From contig QOZQ01000014.1 in the NCBI GenBank assembly GCA_003576695.1, positions 114,943 to 178,942 of the forward strand: DNA of 64,000 nucleotides, written 5' to 3'. The notes beneath the pieces were generated by a model. It did not search any database, had not been told where the DNA came from, and worked only from the letters and a program-made list of their open reading frames with translations. This document shows, in pieces, positions 52,121-60,835 of this stretch (positions are counted from its first letter, which is position 1; every line of letters begins with the position of its first letter). The translations under genes were made by a program, and so were the position numbers. The DNA is from Taklimakanibacter lacteus (GTDB lineage: Bacteria; Pseudomonadota; Alphaproteobacteria; Rhizobiales; Aestuariivirgaceae).

Positions 52121-52942
52121 TCAACCACCCTTCACGGCGCCGGCCGTCAGCCCGGCCACGATCTGCCTCTGCGCGAGCATGGTGAGCACCAGCACCGGCA
52201 GCGTCACCACCAGGGCCGCGGCGGCCAGCGGCCCCCAGCTCACCTGCTCATAGGACAGCATGTTATAGACCGCGACCGGCAGGGTTCGCGTCTCGCGGCT
52301 GGCGAGCACCACGCCGAAGACGAAGTTGTTCCACGAGAAGATCACGGCGAGGATCAGCGCCACGACGATGCCGGGCCTGGCGATCGGCAGCGCCACCATG
52401 CTGAACACCTGCCAGGCGCTGGCGCCGTCGATGCTGGCCGCCTCCTCGAGCTCGATCGGCGTCGTCTCGAAATAGCCGATCATGACCCACACCACGATGG
52501 GCACGGTGACGACCAGATGGATGATGATCTGCGGCCAGATCGTGCCGACGAGCCCTACCCACTGGAACAGCAGATAGAGCGGGATGAGATAGGAAAGGCC
52601 GGGCGTCATGCGGGCGATCATCACCACCACCGCGGCTTTCTCGGCCTTGAGCCGGGCGATCCCGTAGCCGGCCGGCACACCGATCAGCAGCGCGAGCGCC
52701 GTCGCGGTTCCGGTGACCAGGATCGAGTTCCACAGATAGAGCAGGAAATTGTTCTCGCGGAACACCTGCGCGTAGTTCGACCAGGCGAAGCGTTCCGGAA
52801 TGAAGATCGGCGGATAGGCGCCATTGTCGATCTCGAATTTGAGCGACAGCGAGAGCATCCAGAGGAAGAACAGGATGGCCGGCGACACGACGACGAATGC
52901 CAGGAAAAGCAGCCCGATGCGGTTGAGAAGCCGGCTTTTCAT
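52121..52942 (-). CDS. Sugar ABC transporter permease 2 (MalG type)
   Basis: 273 residues from ATG 52942 (MKSRLLNRIGLLFLAF); six membrane helices and the EAA loop ELEEAASIDGASAWQVFSMVALPIARPG. It pairs with the MalF-type permease, which overlaps it by 4 bp. No ATPase gene follows: the transcript ends in 58 bp before the TerB-like gene, so the ATPase must be supplied from elsewhere, as with the shared MsmX/MsiK-type proteins. Confidence 0.92.
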   Translation of the reverse strand: MKSRLLNRIGLLFLAFVVVSPAILFFLWMLSLSLKFEIDNGAYPPIFIPERFAWSNYAQVFRENNFLLYLWNSILVTGTATALALLIGVPAGYGIARLKAEKAAVVVMIARMTPGLSYLIPLYLLFQWVGLVGTIWPQIIIHLVVTVPIVVWVMIGYFETTPIELEEAASIDGASAWQVFSMVALPIARPGIVVALILAVIFSWNNFVFGVVLASRETRTLPVAVYNMLSYEQVSWGPLAAAALVVTLPVLVLTMLAQRQIVAGLTAGAVKGG

Positions 52943-53847
52943 TTCCCTTCCGCCTCCGACCATTGCAGGCGCTGGCGCAGCATCAGGAGAATGAGGGACA
53001 GCGCCACGATGATGACGAAGAAGATGATCGCCATCGCCGATGAATAGCCGATGTCGTAATAGGCGAAGGCGGTGTTGTAGAGATAGATGTTGATCGTCTC
53101 CGACGCCGTTCCAGGCCCGCCTTGCGTCATCGCATAGATGATGTCGAAGCTCTTGAGCGCATCGATGCTGCGGATGATTGCCGCGACCATGATGAAGGGC
53201 GCGATCATCGGCAGGGTCAGGTGATAGAATTTCTGCCAGCCATTGGCGCCGTCGATCTCCGCACTCTCGTAAGGGTCGCGCGGCAGGGAGGCGAGGCCGC
53301 CCAGCACGATCAGCATGACGAGCGGTGTCCACTGCCATGTCTCGACCGCGACCAGCGACGGGATGACGGTCGAGGGATTGAAGATCCACTCCTGCGCCGG
53401 GATGCCCACCAGCGACAGCAGGTAGTTGAGGACGCCGAGCTGGGGATGGAACATCATCGTCCAGACCAGGGCTATGGCGACGGGCGTCGCCATCATCGGC
53501 ATCACGAAGATGCCGCGCAGGAAGCCGCGCCACGGAAACCGGGCATCGAAGATGAGGGCGGCCAGCGTGCCGAGGATCAGCGGCATGACGACCGACAGCA
53601 GCGTGTACCACAGCGTGTGGCCGAGCGACTCCCAGAATCTCGGATCGGCCCAGAGCCTCAGGTAATTGGCAAAGCCGACGAAGCTGCGCGGGCTGCCGAG
53701 CGTCCATTCATTGCCGCTCATCCAGATGGTGAAGGCCCAGGGAAAGACGATGACCGCCAGTACGACGATGAGCGCCGGCAGCACGAAAAGCCAGTAATTG
53801 GGCGCCAGCCGCAAAGGCCGGCGCCCGGCTTGGACAGTTGCCGCCAT
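52939..53847 (-). CDS. Sugar ABC transporter permease 1 (MalF type)
   Basis: 302 residues from ATG 53847 (MAATVQAGRRPLRLAP), six membrane helices and the EAA loop DPYESAEIDGANGWQKFYHLTLPMIAPF. It shares one base with the SBP stop (TGATG). Typical CUT1 class permease for a mono- or disaccharide, or a sugar derivative such as a polyol. The longer open frame to 54039 lies in the SBP gene. Confidence 0.92.
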   Translation of the reverse strand: MAATVQAGRRPLRLAPNYWLFVLPALIVVLAVIVFPWAFTIWMSGNEWTLGSPRSFVGFANYLRLWADPRFWESLGHTLWYTLLSVVMPLILGTLAALIFDARFPWRGFLRGIFVMPMMATPVAIALVWTMMFHPQLGVLNYLLSLVGIPAQEWIFNPSTVIPSLVAVETWQWTPLVMLIVLGGLASLPRDPYESAEIDGANGWQKFYHLTLPMIAPFIMVAAIIRSIDALKSFDIIYAMTQGGPGTASETINIYLYNTAFAYYDIGYSSAMAIIFFVIIVALSLILLMLRQRLQWSEAEGK

Positions 53848-55175
53848 CAGGCCTTTTCGCTCTTCTCGAGCACCGGCTTGAACGCTTCGGTCGCCTTCTT
53901 GAGCTCCGCCGCCGGATCGCCGCCCGAGATGAGATTGGTCAGCGCCACGCCGAACGTGTCGCGGAATTCGGTCACCGGCACGATCACCGGCAAAGCCAGC
54001 CGGCTGATATCGCCCGAGCCCGCCACCGCATCGACCCATTGGCCCGGCATGGTGACGCCGGAGCGGACCTTCTCATCGCCGAGCACCGATTTGCGGAACG
54101 GCACGCCGGCGCCCGCCTGCAGCAGCCGCGCCCCCATGACCGGCGAGACGGCCCACTGGCAGAAGAGATAGGCGGCCTCCTTCTTCTCGCTGGCGGCGGT
54201 GACGCCGATACCGTCGCCGAAAGTGCCGGAGGCATGCGCCTTGGGGCCCTTCGGCATGATGCCATAGCCGACCTTTCCGACCACGCGCGACTTGTTGGGG
54301 TCTTCCAGCGGCGGCGCGAAGCCGACGCCGTCGAGCCACATGCCGATCTTGCCTTGCAGGAAAGCCGATTGCGATTCGGCCCAGTTGAAGCCGGCGACGC
54401 CGGGAGGCGCCGATGTCGTCATCAGCCGCTTGTAGAGGGCGGCCGCTTCCACGGCTTCTGGCGTTTCCGTCTGCAGCGTGCCGTTCTCGACCGTATATTT
54501 GTCGAAGCCCAGCAGAAGCGATGTCCATACCGGGACGTTGGCATTCTTGAGGCCGCGCGCCACAAATCCGAAAGTGCCGGCATCCTTGTCGGTCAAGGCC
54601 TCCGCGGCCTTGACCAGGTCGTCGAAGGTCGCCGGATAGTCGAGGCCCTTCGCCTGGAAGAGATCCTTGTTCCAGTAGATGATCCAGTAGTCGACCGAGA
54701 ACGGCAGCGAGTGCAGCGTTCCATCGGCATTCTTGGCATAGGCGAGGCCGGCATCGGCAAAGTCGCCTTCGGTGTTGGCCGCCTCGGTCAGCGAGGGATC
54801 CTTGAGGAAGCCGCCGATATCGGCAAGCCAGCCGCCCTTTTCGAACTGCCGCTTCTGCACGTGATAGGAAAGATGCACGACATCGAAGCTGGGCTTGCCG
54901 GAGGAAAGCTCGATGACCGTCTTCTGGCGCTGCTGCTGCTCGGGCGTCGCCTCGGCATTGACCTTGATGCCGGTCATCTCCTCGAACTCGGAGAGATATT
55001 TGAGGATCGTGTCGCTGCGCGGGCTCTTGACGAGATTGACCTCGAGCGTCTGGCCGGAAAACTTCTTCCAGTCGACCTCGGCTGAAAAAGCCGGACGAGC
55101 GCCGATGACACCTGCCGCGCCGAGGCCCGCTGCGCCGGCGAGGAAATCGCGTCTGGTGATTGTTCTGCTGGTCAT
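53847..55175 (-). CDS. Sugar ABC transporter solute-binding protein (CUT1, family 1)
   Basis: 442 residues from ATG 55175 with GGAGGAACAG upstream. Tat-type signal (MTSRTITRRDFLAGAAGLGA, cleavage near AFS-AEV). SBP family 1 features: LKYLSEFEEMTGIKVNAEAT, FDVVHLSYHVQKRQFEKGGW, DYWIIYWNKDLFQAKGLDYP and the FLQGKIGMWLDGVGF motif. It delivers a sugar or polyol to the MalFG-type permeases. Confidence 0.93.
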   Translation of the reverse strand: MTSRTITRRDFLAGAAGLGAAGVIGARPAFSAEVDWKKFSGQTLEVNLVKSPRSDTILKYLSEFEEMTGIKVNAEATPEQQQRQKTVIELSSGKPSFDVVHLSYHVQKRQFEKGGWLADIGGFLKDPSLTEAANTEGDFADAGLAYAKNADGTLHSLPFSVDYWIIYWNKDLFQAKGLDYPATFDDLVKAAEALTDKDAGTFGFVARGLKNANVPVWTSLLLGFDKYTVENGTLQTETPEAVEAAALYKRLMTTSAPPGVAGFNWAESQSAFLQGKIGMWLDGVGFAPPLEDPNKSRVVGKVGYGIMPKGPKAHASGTFGDGIGVTAASEKKEAAYLFCQWAVSPVMGARLLQAGAGVPFRKSVLGDEKVRSGVTMPGQWVDAVAGSGDISRLALPVIVPVTEFRDTFGVALTNLISGGDPAAELKKATEAFKPVLEKSEKA

Positions 55176-55219
55176 CTGTTCCTCCATCTGTTTAAGCAAT
55201 TGCATCGAAGATAGCACCA

Positions 55220-56506
55220 TCACTGCCCCAGGAAATAGTTCGGCAGCGCCGTCGTCAATGGCGGCCACAGCGAGACCGCGACCAGCACCACCAGCAGCGG
55301 GATGAGCCAGGGCACGATCGCCCGCGACATCGCCTCGAAGCTGATGCCGGCGATCTTGGACGTGATGAACAGCACGACGCCGACCGGCGGCGTGATCGTG
55401 CCTATCATCAGGTTAAGGACGAAGATCAGCCCGAACTGGACCGGATCGATGCCGAGCTGGGCCGCGACCGGCGTCAGGATCGGGATCAGGATCAGCATCG
55501 CTGCCAGCGCCTCCATGAAGCAGCCGATGAACAGCAGCAGGACATTGACCATGAGCAGGAACAGCAGCGGATGGCCGAGATTGTCGGCGATCAGCGGCGT
55601 GACCAGCTGCGGAATCCTTGCGATCGACAGGCACCAGGCCATGGCCGCCGCGGTCATCACCAGCGCCAGCACCGTCCCCGTCGTCTCGACCGTGTCGATG
55701 ACGAGCTTCGGCAATTGGCGGATGTCGAATTCGCGATAGACGAAGAGACCGAGGACGAGCGCATAGACGGTGGCGATGGCGGCGGCTTCGGTCGGCGTCA
55801 TGATGCCGGCCATCATGCCGCCGAACAGGATGACCGGCGTCATCAGGGCCCAGTGGGCGCGGCGATAGGCGGCCCACAGGTCGCCGAAACCGGGAAAGGC
55901 ATGCTTCGGCAGATCGCGCCGGATCGCCACGACGCTGATCATCCCGGCGAGCGTGAGCGCCATCAGCAGGCCCGGAATGACGCCGGCCAGGAACAGGCCG
56001 CCGATCGAGACATCGGCACTGACGCCATAGATGACCATCGGCAGCGATGGCGGAATGATCGGGCCGATGGTCGCCGAGGCCGCGGTGACGGCGGCAGCCG
56101 TCTCGGCGTCATAGCCTTCCTTCTTCATGGCACGGATCTCGAGCGAGCCCACCCCGCCCGCATCCGCCACCGCCGAGCCCGACATGCCGGCGAAGATGAC
56201 GCTCGCCAGGATATTGGCGTGGCACAGGCCGCCCCGCACCCAGCCGACGCAGGCCGTGGCGAAGGCGAAGATGCGGTCGGTGATGCCGGCCGAATTCATG
56301 ATGTTGCCCATGAGCACGAAGAGCGGCGCCGCCAGCAGCGGAAAGGAATTGACCGATTGCGCGATCTTCTGCGGCACGATGTCGACCGGCATGCCGGCGA
56401 TCGCCACGAAGGCGAAGGCGGCGAGCCCCATCGAGGCGAACATCGGCAGGCCGAGCAGCAAGGCTGCCAGCCACACCGCGAGGATCGCCAGCATGAGCTC
56501 GGTCAT
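55220..56506 (-). CDS. dctM: TRAP transporter large permease (DctM)
   Basis: 428 residues from ATG 56506 (MTELMLAILAVWLAALL), with about twelve membrane helices. Family signatures: FPLLAAPLFVLMGNIMNSAG, MSGSAVADAGGVGSLEIRAM, ATIGPIIPPSLPMVIYGV, GIMTPTEAAAIATVYAL and GTITPPVGVVLFITSKIAG. It is the ion-coupled channel component. It overlaps dctQ by 4 bp. The open frame to 57058 is an extension into dctQ. Confidence 0.95.
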   Translation of the reverse strand: MTELMLAILAVWLAALLLGLPMFASMGLAAFAFVAIAGMPVDIVPQKIAQSVNSFPLLAAPLFVLMGNIMNSAGITDRIFAFATACVGWVRGGLCHANILASVIFAGMSGSAVADAGGVGSLEIRAMKKEGYDAETAAAVTAASATIGPIIPPSLPMVIYGVSADVSIGGLFLAGVIPGLLMALTLAGMISVVAIRRDLPKHAFPGFGDLWAAYRRAHWALMTPVILFGGMMAGIMTPTEAAAIATVYALVLGLFVYREFDIRQLPKLVIDTVETTGTVLALVMTAAAMAWCLSIARIPQLVTPLIADNLGHPLLFLLMVNVLLLFIGCFMEALAAMLILIPILTPVAAQLGIDPVQFGLIFVLNLMIGTITPPVGVVLFITSKIAGISFEAMSRAIVPWLIPLLVVLVAVSLWPPLTTALPNYFLGQ

Positions 56507-57000
56507 AGCGGCAGCTCCGTCGCGACGGCACGGCTGTCCTTGCCCTTGATCACTTCCATGATCTGAACGATGGCCTGAAGGATGACGGCAAGCCCTGCGA
56601 TCGGCATGGGGATATAGACGAGCGATACCGAGAGCGGCAGGCTCACCCATTCGACATCGACATTGCGCTGGATAAGCCCGAAGCTCTTGACCAGCAGGAT
56701 CACGCCCAGCAGCGCCACCAGCAGCTGCGCGGCGATCTCGGCCAGCCGCCGCGGCCAGCCCTTGAGACGGTCGATGATCAGCCCGATGCGGATATGGGCG
56801 CGGCTGCGGCTGGCGATGATCCAGCCGGTGAAGGCCGTCCACACCAGGAGATATTGCGCAAGCTCGTCCGACCAGGTGAGCGGCTCGCCCATCAGGCGGC
56901 AGACGACGCCAAGGAAGACGCAGGCCAGCATGGCCAGCAGCAATAGCGTGGCTGCAGCGCCCACCAGACGATCGGACCATTTCGATAGAATGTGCAGCAA
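56503..57000 (-). CDS. dctQ: TRAP transporter small permease (DctQ)
   Basis: 165 residues with four membrane helices. It starts MLHILSKWSDRLVGAAATLL and contains VVCRLMGEPLTWSDELAQYLLVW, the conserved DctQ segment (E-L-A region), and RSRAHIRIGLIIDRL. It forms the membrane complex with DctM, encoded next with a 4-bp overlap. A gap of 67 bp separates it from dctP. Confidence 0.93.
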   Translation of the reverse strand: MLHILSKWSDRLVGAAATLLLLAMLACVFLGVVCRLMGEPLTWSDELAQYLLVWTAFTGWIIASRSRAHIRIGLIIDRLKGWPRRLAEIAAQLLVALLGVILLVKSFGLIQRNVDVEWVSLPLSVSLVYIPMPIAGLAVILQAIVQIMEVIKGKDSRAVATELPL

Positions 57001-57067
57001 GCCCTTCTCCGCCCGCTCGAGGAACCGCCTGCCGGATGCAGGAACCGGCAGGCAACACGAAGACGGT

Positions 57068-58060
57068 TCAGAGGGCGGCGAGCGCGTCCCAGGTTCCCTT
57101 GCCCCACTTCTCCTCGAATTTGGCCGGCACCTGCTCCAGCACCGGCTTGCGGAAGCTTTCGACGTCGGGCTCGATCACGGTCATGCCGGCGGTCTTGAGC
57201 TTGTCGACCAGTGCGGCCTCCTGCGCCGACAATTCTGTGTCCTGCCACTTGACCCCTTCGGCAATGGCCTCATCGAGGATGGCGCGGTCGGCCGCATCGA
57301 TCGCCTTGAGCGCCGCCTCATTCGCGAGGATGAGCCGCGGCGTGATGATATGGCCGGTGAGGACCAGGTATTTCTGCACCTCGTTGAGTTTCGCCGTGGC
57401 GATCGTCGGCAGCGGATTCTCCTGGCCATCGACCGCCCCCTGGCTCAGCGCCAGATAGAGCTCGTTGAAGTTGATCGGCGTCGCCTTGGCGCCCCAGGCT
57501 TCCGCCATGGCCCGGAAGGTGTCGACCGGCGGCACGCGCAATTTGAAGCCTTCCATGTCGGCGGCGGACTTCACTTCCTTCTTGCCGGTGGTGAGATGGC
57601 GCTTGCCGTAATAGGTGACGGCCAGCATCCTCAAGCCCCGCTTGCTGACGAGCTCGTCATTCATCGCGGCGAATTGCGGCGAGGCGCCGACCTTGGCCAT
57701 GTGGGCGGCGTCCTTCCACAGATAGGGCGCCTCGATGACCGAGAGCTGCGGCAGCAACGCGCCGATGGCGGCCGCGCCGTCCGTCGTGAAGGTGAGCGCG
57801 CCCGAGACGACCGCATCCATCATGTCCTTGCCGGAGCCCAACTGGCCATTGGGAAAGGACTGGATGTCGATGCGGCCGGAAGATTTCTCCTTGGCGATGG
57901 CGGCGATCTTGTCGATCATCTGCACTTGCGGATGCGTGGTGGCCAGCATCTCGCCCCAGCGGATGACCGTTCCCTCGGCGCGCAGCACCGAAGGCGCAAA
58001 GATGGCGGAAGCAGCGACCGCGCTGCCCGCCACAAATCCACGTCTTGTCACTTTACGCAT
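57068..58060 (-). CDS. dctP: TRAP transporter solute-binding protein (DctP)
   Basis: 330 residues with a Tat-type signal (MRKVTRRGFVAGSAVAASA, cleavage near LRA-EGT). DctP motifs: RWGEMLATTHPQVQMIDKIA, IQSFPNGQLGSGKDMMDAV, KLRVPPVDTFRAMAEAWGAK (the conserved Arg that binds the substrate carboxylate is in LRVP) and GAVDGQENPLPTI. The ligand is therefore an organic acid, probably a sugar acid given the neighbours. Follows the GntR gene by 28 bp. Confidence 0.94.
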   Translation of the reverse strand: MRKVTRRGFVAGSAVAASAIFAPSVLRAEGTVIRWGEMLATTHPQVQMIDKIAAIAKEKSSGRIDIQSFPNGQLGSGKDMMDAVVSGALTFTTDGAAAIGALLPQLSVIEAPYLWKDAAHMAKVGASPQFAAMNDELVSKRGLRMLAVTYYGKRHLTTGKKEVKSAADMEGFKLRVPPVDTFRAMAEAWGAKATPINFNELYLALSQGAVDGQENPLPTIATAKLNEVQKYLVLTGHIITPRLILANEAALKAIDAADRAILDEAIAEGVKWQDTELSAQEAALVDKLKTAGMTVIEPDVESFRKPVLEQVPAKFEEKWGKGTWDALAAL

Positions 58061-58088
58061 GTTGATATCCTCCCATTTGGCTTCACAT

Positions 58089-58757
58089 TTATTCTTGGAT
58101 GCTCAGGGCGCGCTGGCGGGCAATGCCGATATGCTCCGCCATGGCGCGCGCCGCGGCGTCTTCGTCGCGCCGTTCGATGGTTTCGATGATCTTCAGGTGC
58201 TCGCCCATCACTTGCGGGATCATCGGCACATAGAGCCTGGTCTCGGCCAGCCGGATGAGCTTGATCTTGATCCAGTTGACCCGGTAGGCATTAGTGATGA
58301 TCTCATTGTTGAGATGATCGATCACCGCTTCATGCAGCATGAGGTCGGTGGCTTCCGCCTCCTCCATCAGGCCCTGGTCTTCACTCGCATTGTGGCGGGC
58401 GATGATCGCTTCATGGCGCTGCCTGATGGCGGCGACGAGGTCGGCCGGGGCGCTGCGGGCAAAGATGCGCACCGCCGACTCTTCGAGAAACAGCCTGAGT
58501 TGGAAGGCATTGCGCACCAGTTGGATGTCGACCTGCGGCACCTGCATGCCGCGATGCGGCGCGGTACGGATCAGCCCTTCGGCCTCGAGCCGCGGCACCA
58601 GTTCGCGGATGGCGCCGAGGGGCAAACCGGTTATGGCGACGAGCTCCCGCTGGGTGATGAATTGGCCGGGCTTTATCTTGTTGGCGAGCAGGCTTCGCGT
58701 ATAGCCGACATAGGCCTGCTCGCGCAGTTTCAGCGCTTCATGAGCGGCTTCGCTCAT
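58089..58757 (-). CDS. GntR-family regulator, FCD subfamily
   Basis: 222 residues. The winged helix (about 14-75) shows LLANKIKPGQFITQRELVAITGLPLGAIRELVPRLEAEGL and the IRTAPHRGMQV wing. The FCD domain carries the metal-site pattern EATDLMLHEAVIDHLNNEI and MGEHLKIIETIE plus EHIGIARQRA. It is the likely local repressor for the surrounding sugar-acid genes, with a candidate operator upstream of the aldolase gene (59669-59693). It overlaps the aldolase-family gene by 4 bp. Confidence 0.93.
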   Translation of the reverse strand: MSEAAHEALKLREQAYVGYTRSLLANKIKPGQFITQRELVAITGLPLGAIRELVPRLEAEGLIRTAPHRGMQVPQVDIQLVRNAFQLRLFLEESAVRIFARSAPADLVAAIRQRHEAIIARHNASEDQGLMEEAEATDLMLHEAVIDHLNNEIITNAYRVNWIKIKLIRLAETRLYVPMIPQVMGEHLKIIETIERRDEDAAARAMAEHIGIARQRALSIQE

Positions 58758-59656
58758 GCCCGTTTCCGGTCCTGCCCGGGGGCGAGGACCGCCTCATAGG
58801 CGCGCACCAGGGCGCTACGTTCTGCGGCCGGCAGGTCGACGAGCGGTGCCCGCATGCGGGCATATTCGTCATCGCCATGCACATGCGCGACAAGCGCCTT
58901 CACCGCCGGCAGCACCGGATAGGAGGTGATGAGATTGACCACAGGCACGATCAGCGGATTGTCGGCGCCCTTGTGGATGACATCCCGAAGCAGCCACGGC
59001 GCCAGATTGGCAAGACCGCAGATCGAGCCCTGCGCGCCCTTGCGCATTGCTTCGCCCAGATAGCGCTCCTCGCCGACGAGGATCGCAAGCTCGCCATGCG
59101 CGGCGAGGAAAGCTTCGGTCGTGGCCTTGTCGCCGGAGGAATCCTTGACCCCCGCGATCACGCCCGGAAAGGCCTGTTTCAATTTACCGACAAGATCGAC
59201 CGAGAGCGGAACGGCCGTCTGGCCCGGAATATGATAGAGAATGATGCCGCGCGCCACGGCGCCCATGCCTTCGATCACGCGCGCGAACCAGGCATAGAGG
59301 CCCTCGTCGCTGATCCCCTTGAAATAATAGGGCGGCGCCAGCAGCAGGCCGCGCGCCCCGAAATCGAGCGCGAGGCGCGCCTGCTCGACCGCATCGACGA
59401 CGGTTGTCGCCGAAACGCCGGCATTGAGCTTGTGGCCCCCTATTCCGCTCCCGGTCACCGCCCCCAGCATCCGGGCCCGGTCCTTGAGGCCGAGCGAGAA
59501 GCCTTCGCCGGTCGTTCCGAAGAGCGTGATGCCGTCCGCCCCTTCGGCCAGCACATGCTGGGCATGGCGTAGGAGACGCGCCAGGTCGACCGCCCCGTCG
59601 GCGGTGAAGGGGGTGATGAGGGCGGCGGAAAGACCGAAGATTTCTTGCTTGTTCAT
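58754..59656 (-). CDS. DapA-family aldolase/lyase (catabolic)
   Basis: 300 residues. MNKQEIFGLSAALITPFTAD, FGTTGEGFSLGLKDRARML, the Tyr motif GIILYHIPGQTAVP and the Schiff-base lysine in VIAGVKDSSGDKATT define the DHDPS/NAL family of class I aldolases. In a transporter-GntR operon such proteins usually cleave or dehydrate 2-keto-3-deoxy sugar acids rather than making lysine. The exact substrate is not readable. First gene after a palindrome-containing promoter gap; overlaps the regulator gene. Confidence 0.9.
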   Translation of the reverse strand: MNKQEIFGLSAALITPFTADGAVDLARLLRHAQHVLAEGADGITLFGTTGEGFSLGLKDRARMLGAVTGSGIGGHKLNAGVSATTVVDAVEQARLALDFGARGLLLAPPYYFKGISDEGLYAWFARVIEGMGAVARGIILYHIPGQTAVPLSVDLVGKLKQAFPGVIAGVKDSSGDKATTEAFLAAHGELAILVGEERYLGEAMRKGAQGSICGLANLAPWLLRDVIHKGADNPLIVPVVNLITSYPVLPAVKALVAHVHGDDEYARMRAPLVDLPAAERSALVRAYEAVLAPGQDRKRA

Positions 59657-59668
59657 ATGAGACTACTT

Positions 59669-59693
59669 AGCAACATTTAGGTAACATGTTGCT
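59669..59693. promoter_or_regulatory. Inverted repeat AGCAACAT-9-ATGTTGCT upstream of the aldolase gene
   Basis: 8-bp perfect arms at 59669-59676 and 59686-59693, with TAACATGTT (59682-59690) inside the right half. It is 13 bp upstream of the aldolase start, in the promoter position, and its core matches the palindrome beside the other GntR gene at 36135. Candidate operator for the GntR protein encoded at 58.1-58.8 kb. Confidence 0.65.
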
Positions 59694-59810
59694 CAGTTTT
59701 CAGACAACGTCAAGTGCCACCTGGCAAATATCGGCAGGTGCATAGTGGATCTTTGTCTCTGCTGTGGAAAAGCGGGTTTCGCGCCCCTCGGCCGGACGGG
59801 CGCGGCCGCG

Positions 59811-60803
59811 CTACCCGACCTTGACCGGCTTGCCGCTCTTCCAGGATTCGGTGGCGGCATCGGCGAGCATTTGCGCCTTGAGGCCATCGACGCCATTGGG
59901 CCTCGGATCGCGATTGCCGGATTCGACCGCGGCGATGAAGCTGTTGAGCTCATTCGCATAGGCCTGGGCATAGCGCTCGAGGAAGAAGTTCTGGATCGGA
60001 TCGGCCTGCGTGCCCTGGCCATTATGCAGCTCGACCGTGGTGTTGTGCACATTGCGCGCCGACAGCATGCCCCTGGAGCCGTGCACTTCCATGCGCTGGT
60101 CATAGCCATAGGTGGCGCGGCGCGAATTGGTGATGACCGCGATCCGTCCCGTCGCCGTCTGCATCTGCACCGCTGCCGTGTCGACATCGCCCGCTTCGCC
60201 GATGGCGTGATCCACCAGCGCGGCGCCCAGCGCCTGCACCACCACGAATTCCTCAGCCATCAGGAAGCGCGCCATGTCGAAATCATGGATCATCATGTCG
60301 CGAAAGAGGCCGCCCGAGCCTTTGACATATTCGGCTGGTGGCGGGGCGGGATCGCGCGAGATGACGGTGACGATCTCGACATCGCCGACGGCACCCTTGC
60401 GGATGCGCGCTTCCAGCTCGGCGAAACTGGGATCGAACCGGCGGTTGAAGCCGATCATCAGGGTCGACTTGTTCTTCTCCACCACTTTCAGCGTCTCATG
60501 GATGGTCTTCACCTCGAGCGACACCGGCTTCTCGCACATGATGGCCTTGCCGGCGCTGGAGGCGGCCTGGATCTGCTCGGCATGGAAGCCGGTGGGCGAG
60601 CCGATGAGGACGGCGTCCACGTCTTTCGCCCGCATGATCTCATCGACGCTCGCGACCTTGGCGCCATGGAGCCCGGCGAGGTCCCCTGCCGCCTTGGCAT
60701 TCACATCCGCGATATAGGCCAATGCCGCCTTGGGGTTCTGGGCAATGGTCTTCGCATGCACCTTGCCGATGCGCCCCGCGCCAATCACGCCAAATCTGAT
60801 CAT
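59811..60803 (-). CDS. iolG: Gfo/Idh/MocA oxidoreductase (inositol 2-dehydrogenase-like)
   Basis: 330 residues from ATG 60803 with GGAGAGACTCC upstream. Rossmann loop GVIGAGRIGKVHAKTI (about 5-20), catalytic lysine in MCEKPVSLEV, and HDFDMARFLM with the catalytic His/Asp pair are typical of myo-inositol 2-dehydrogenases. NAD-dependent oxidation of an inositol or sugar in the cytoplasm. Without iolB/C/D/E nearby, inositol is only one possible substrate. Confidence 0.85.
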   Translation of the reverse strand: MIRFGVIGAGRIGKVHAKTIAQNPKAALAYIADVNAKAAGDLAGLHGAKVASVDEIMRAKDVDAVLIGSPTGFHAEQIQAASSAGKAIMCEKPVSLEVKTIHETLKVVEKNKSTLMIGFNRRFDPSFAELEARIRKGAVGDVEIVTVISRDPAPPPAEYVKGSGGLFRDMMIHDFDMARFLMAEEFVVVQALGAALVDHAIGEAGDVDTAAVQMQTATGRIAVITNSRRATYGYDQRMEVHGSRGMLSARNVHNTTVELHNGQGTQADPIQNFFLERYAQAYANELNSFIAAVESGNRDPRPNGVDGLKAQMLADAATESWKSGKPVKVG

Positions 60804-60835
60804 GGAGTCTCTCCGTTTGAAATTTTCACGCGCCG

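Noticed and set aside
52121..57058. Long N-terminal extensions of the MalG-type permease and DctM
   Set aside because: The extra residues are out-of-frame readings of the upstream overlapping genes; start codons at 52942 and 56506 give standard-length proteins.
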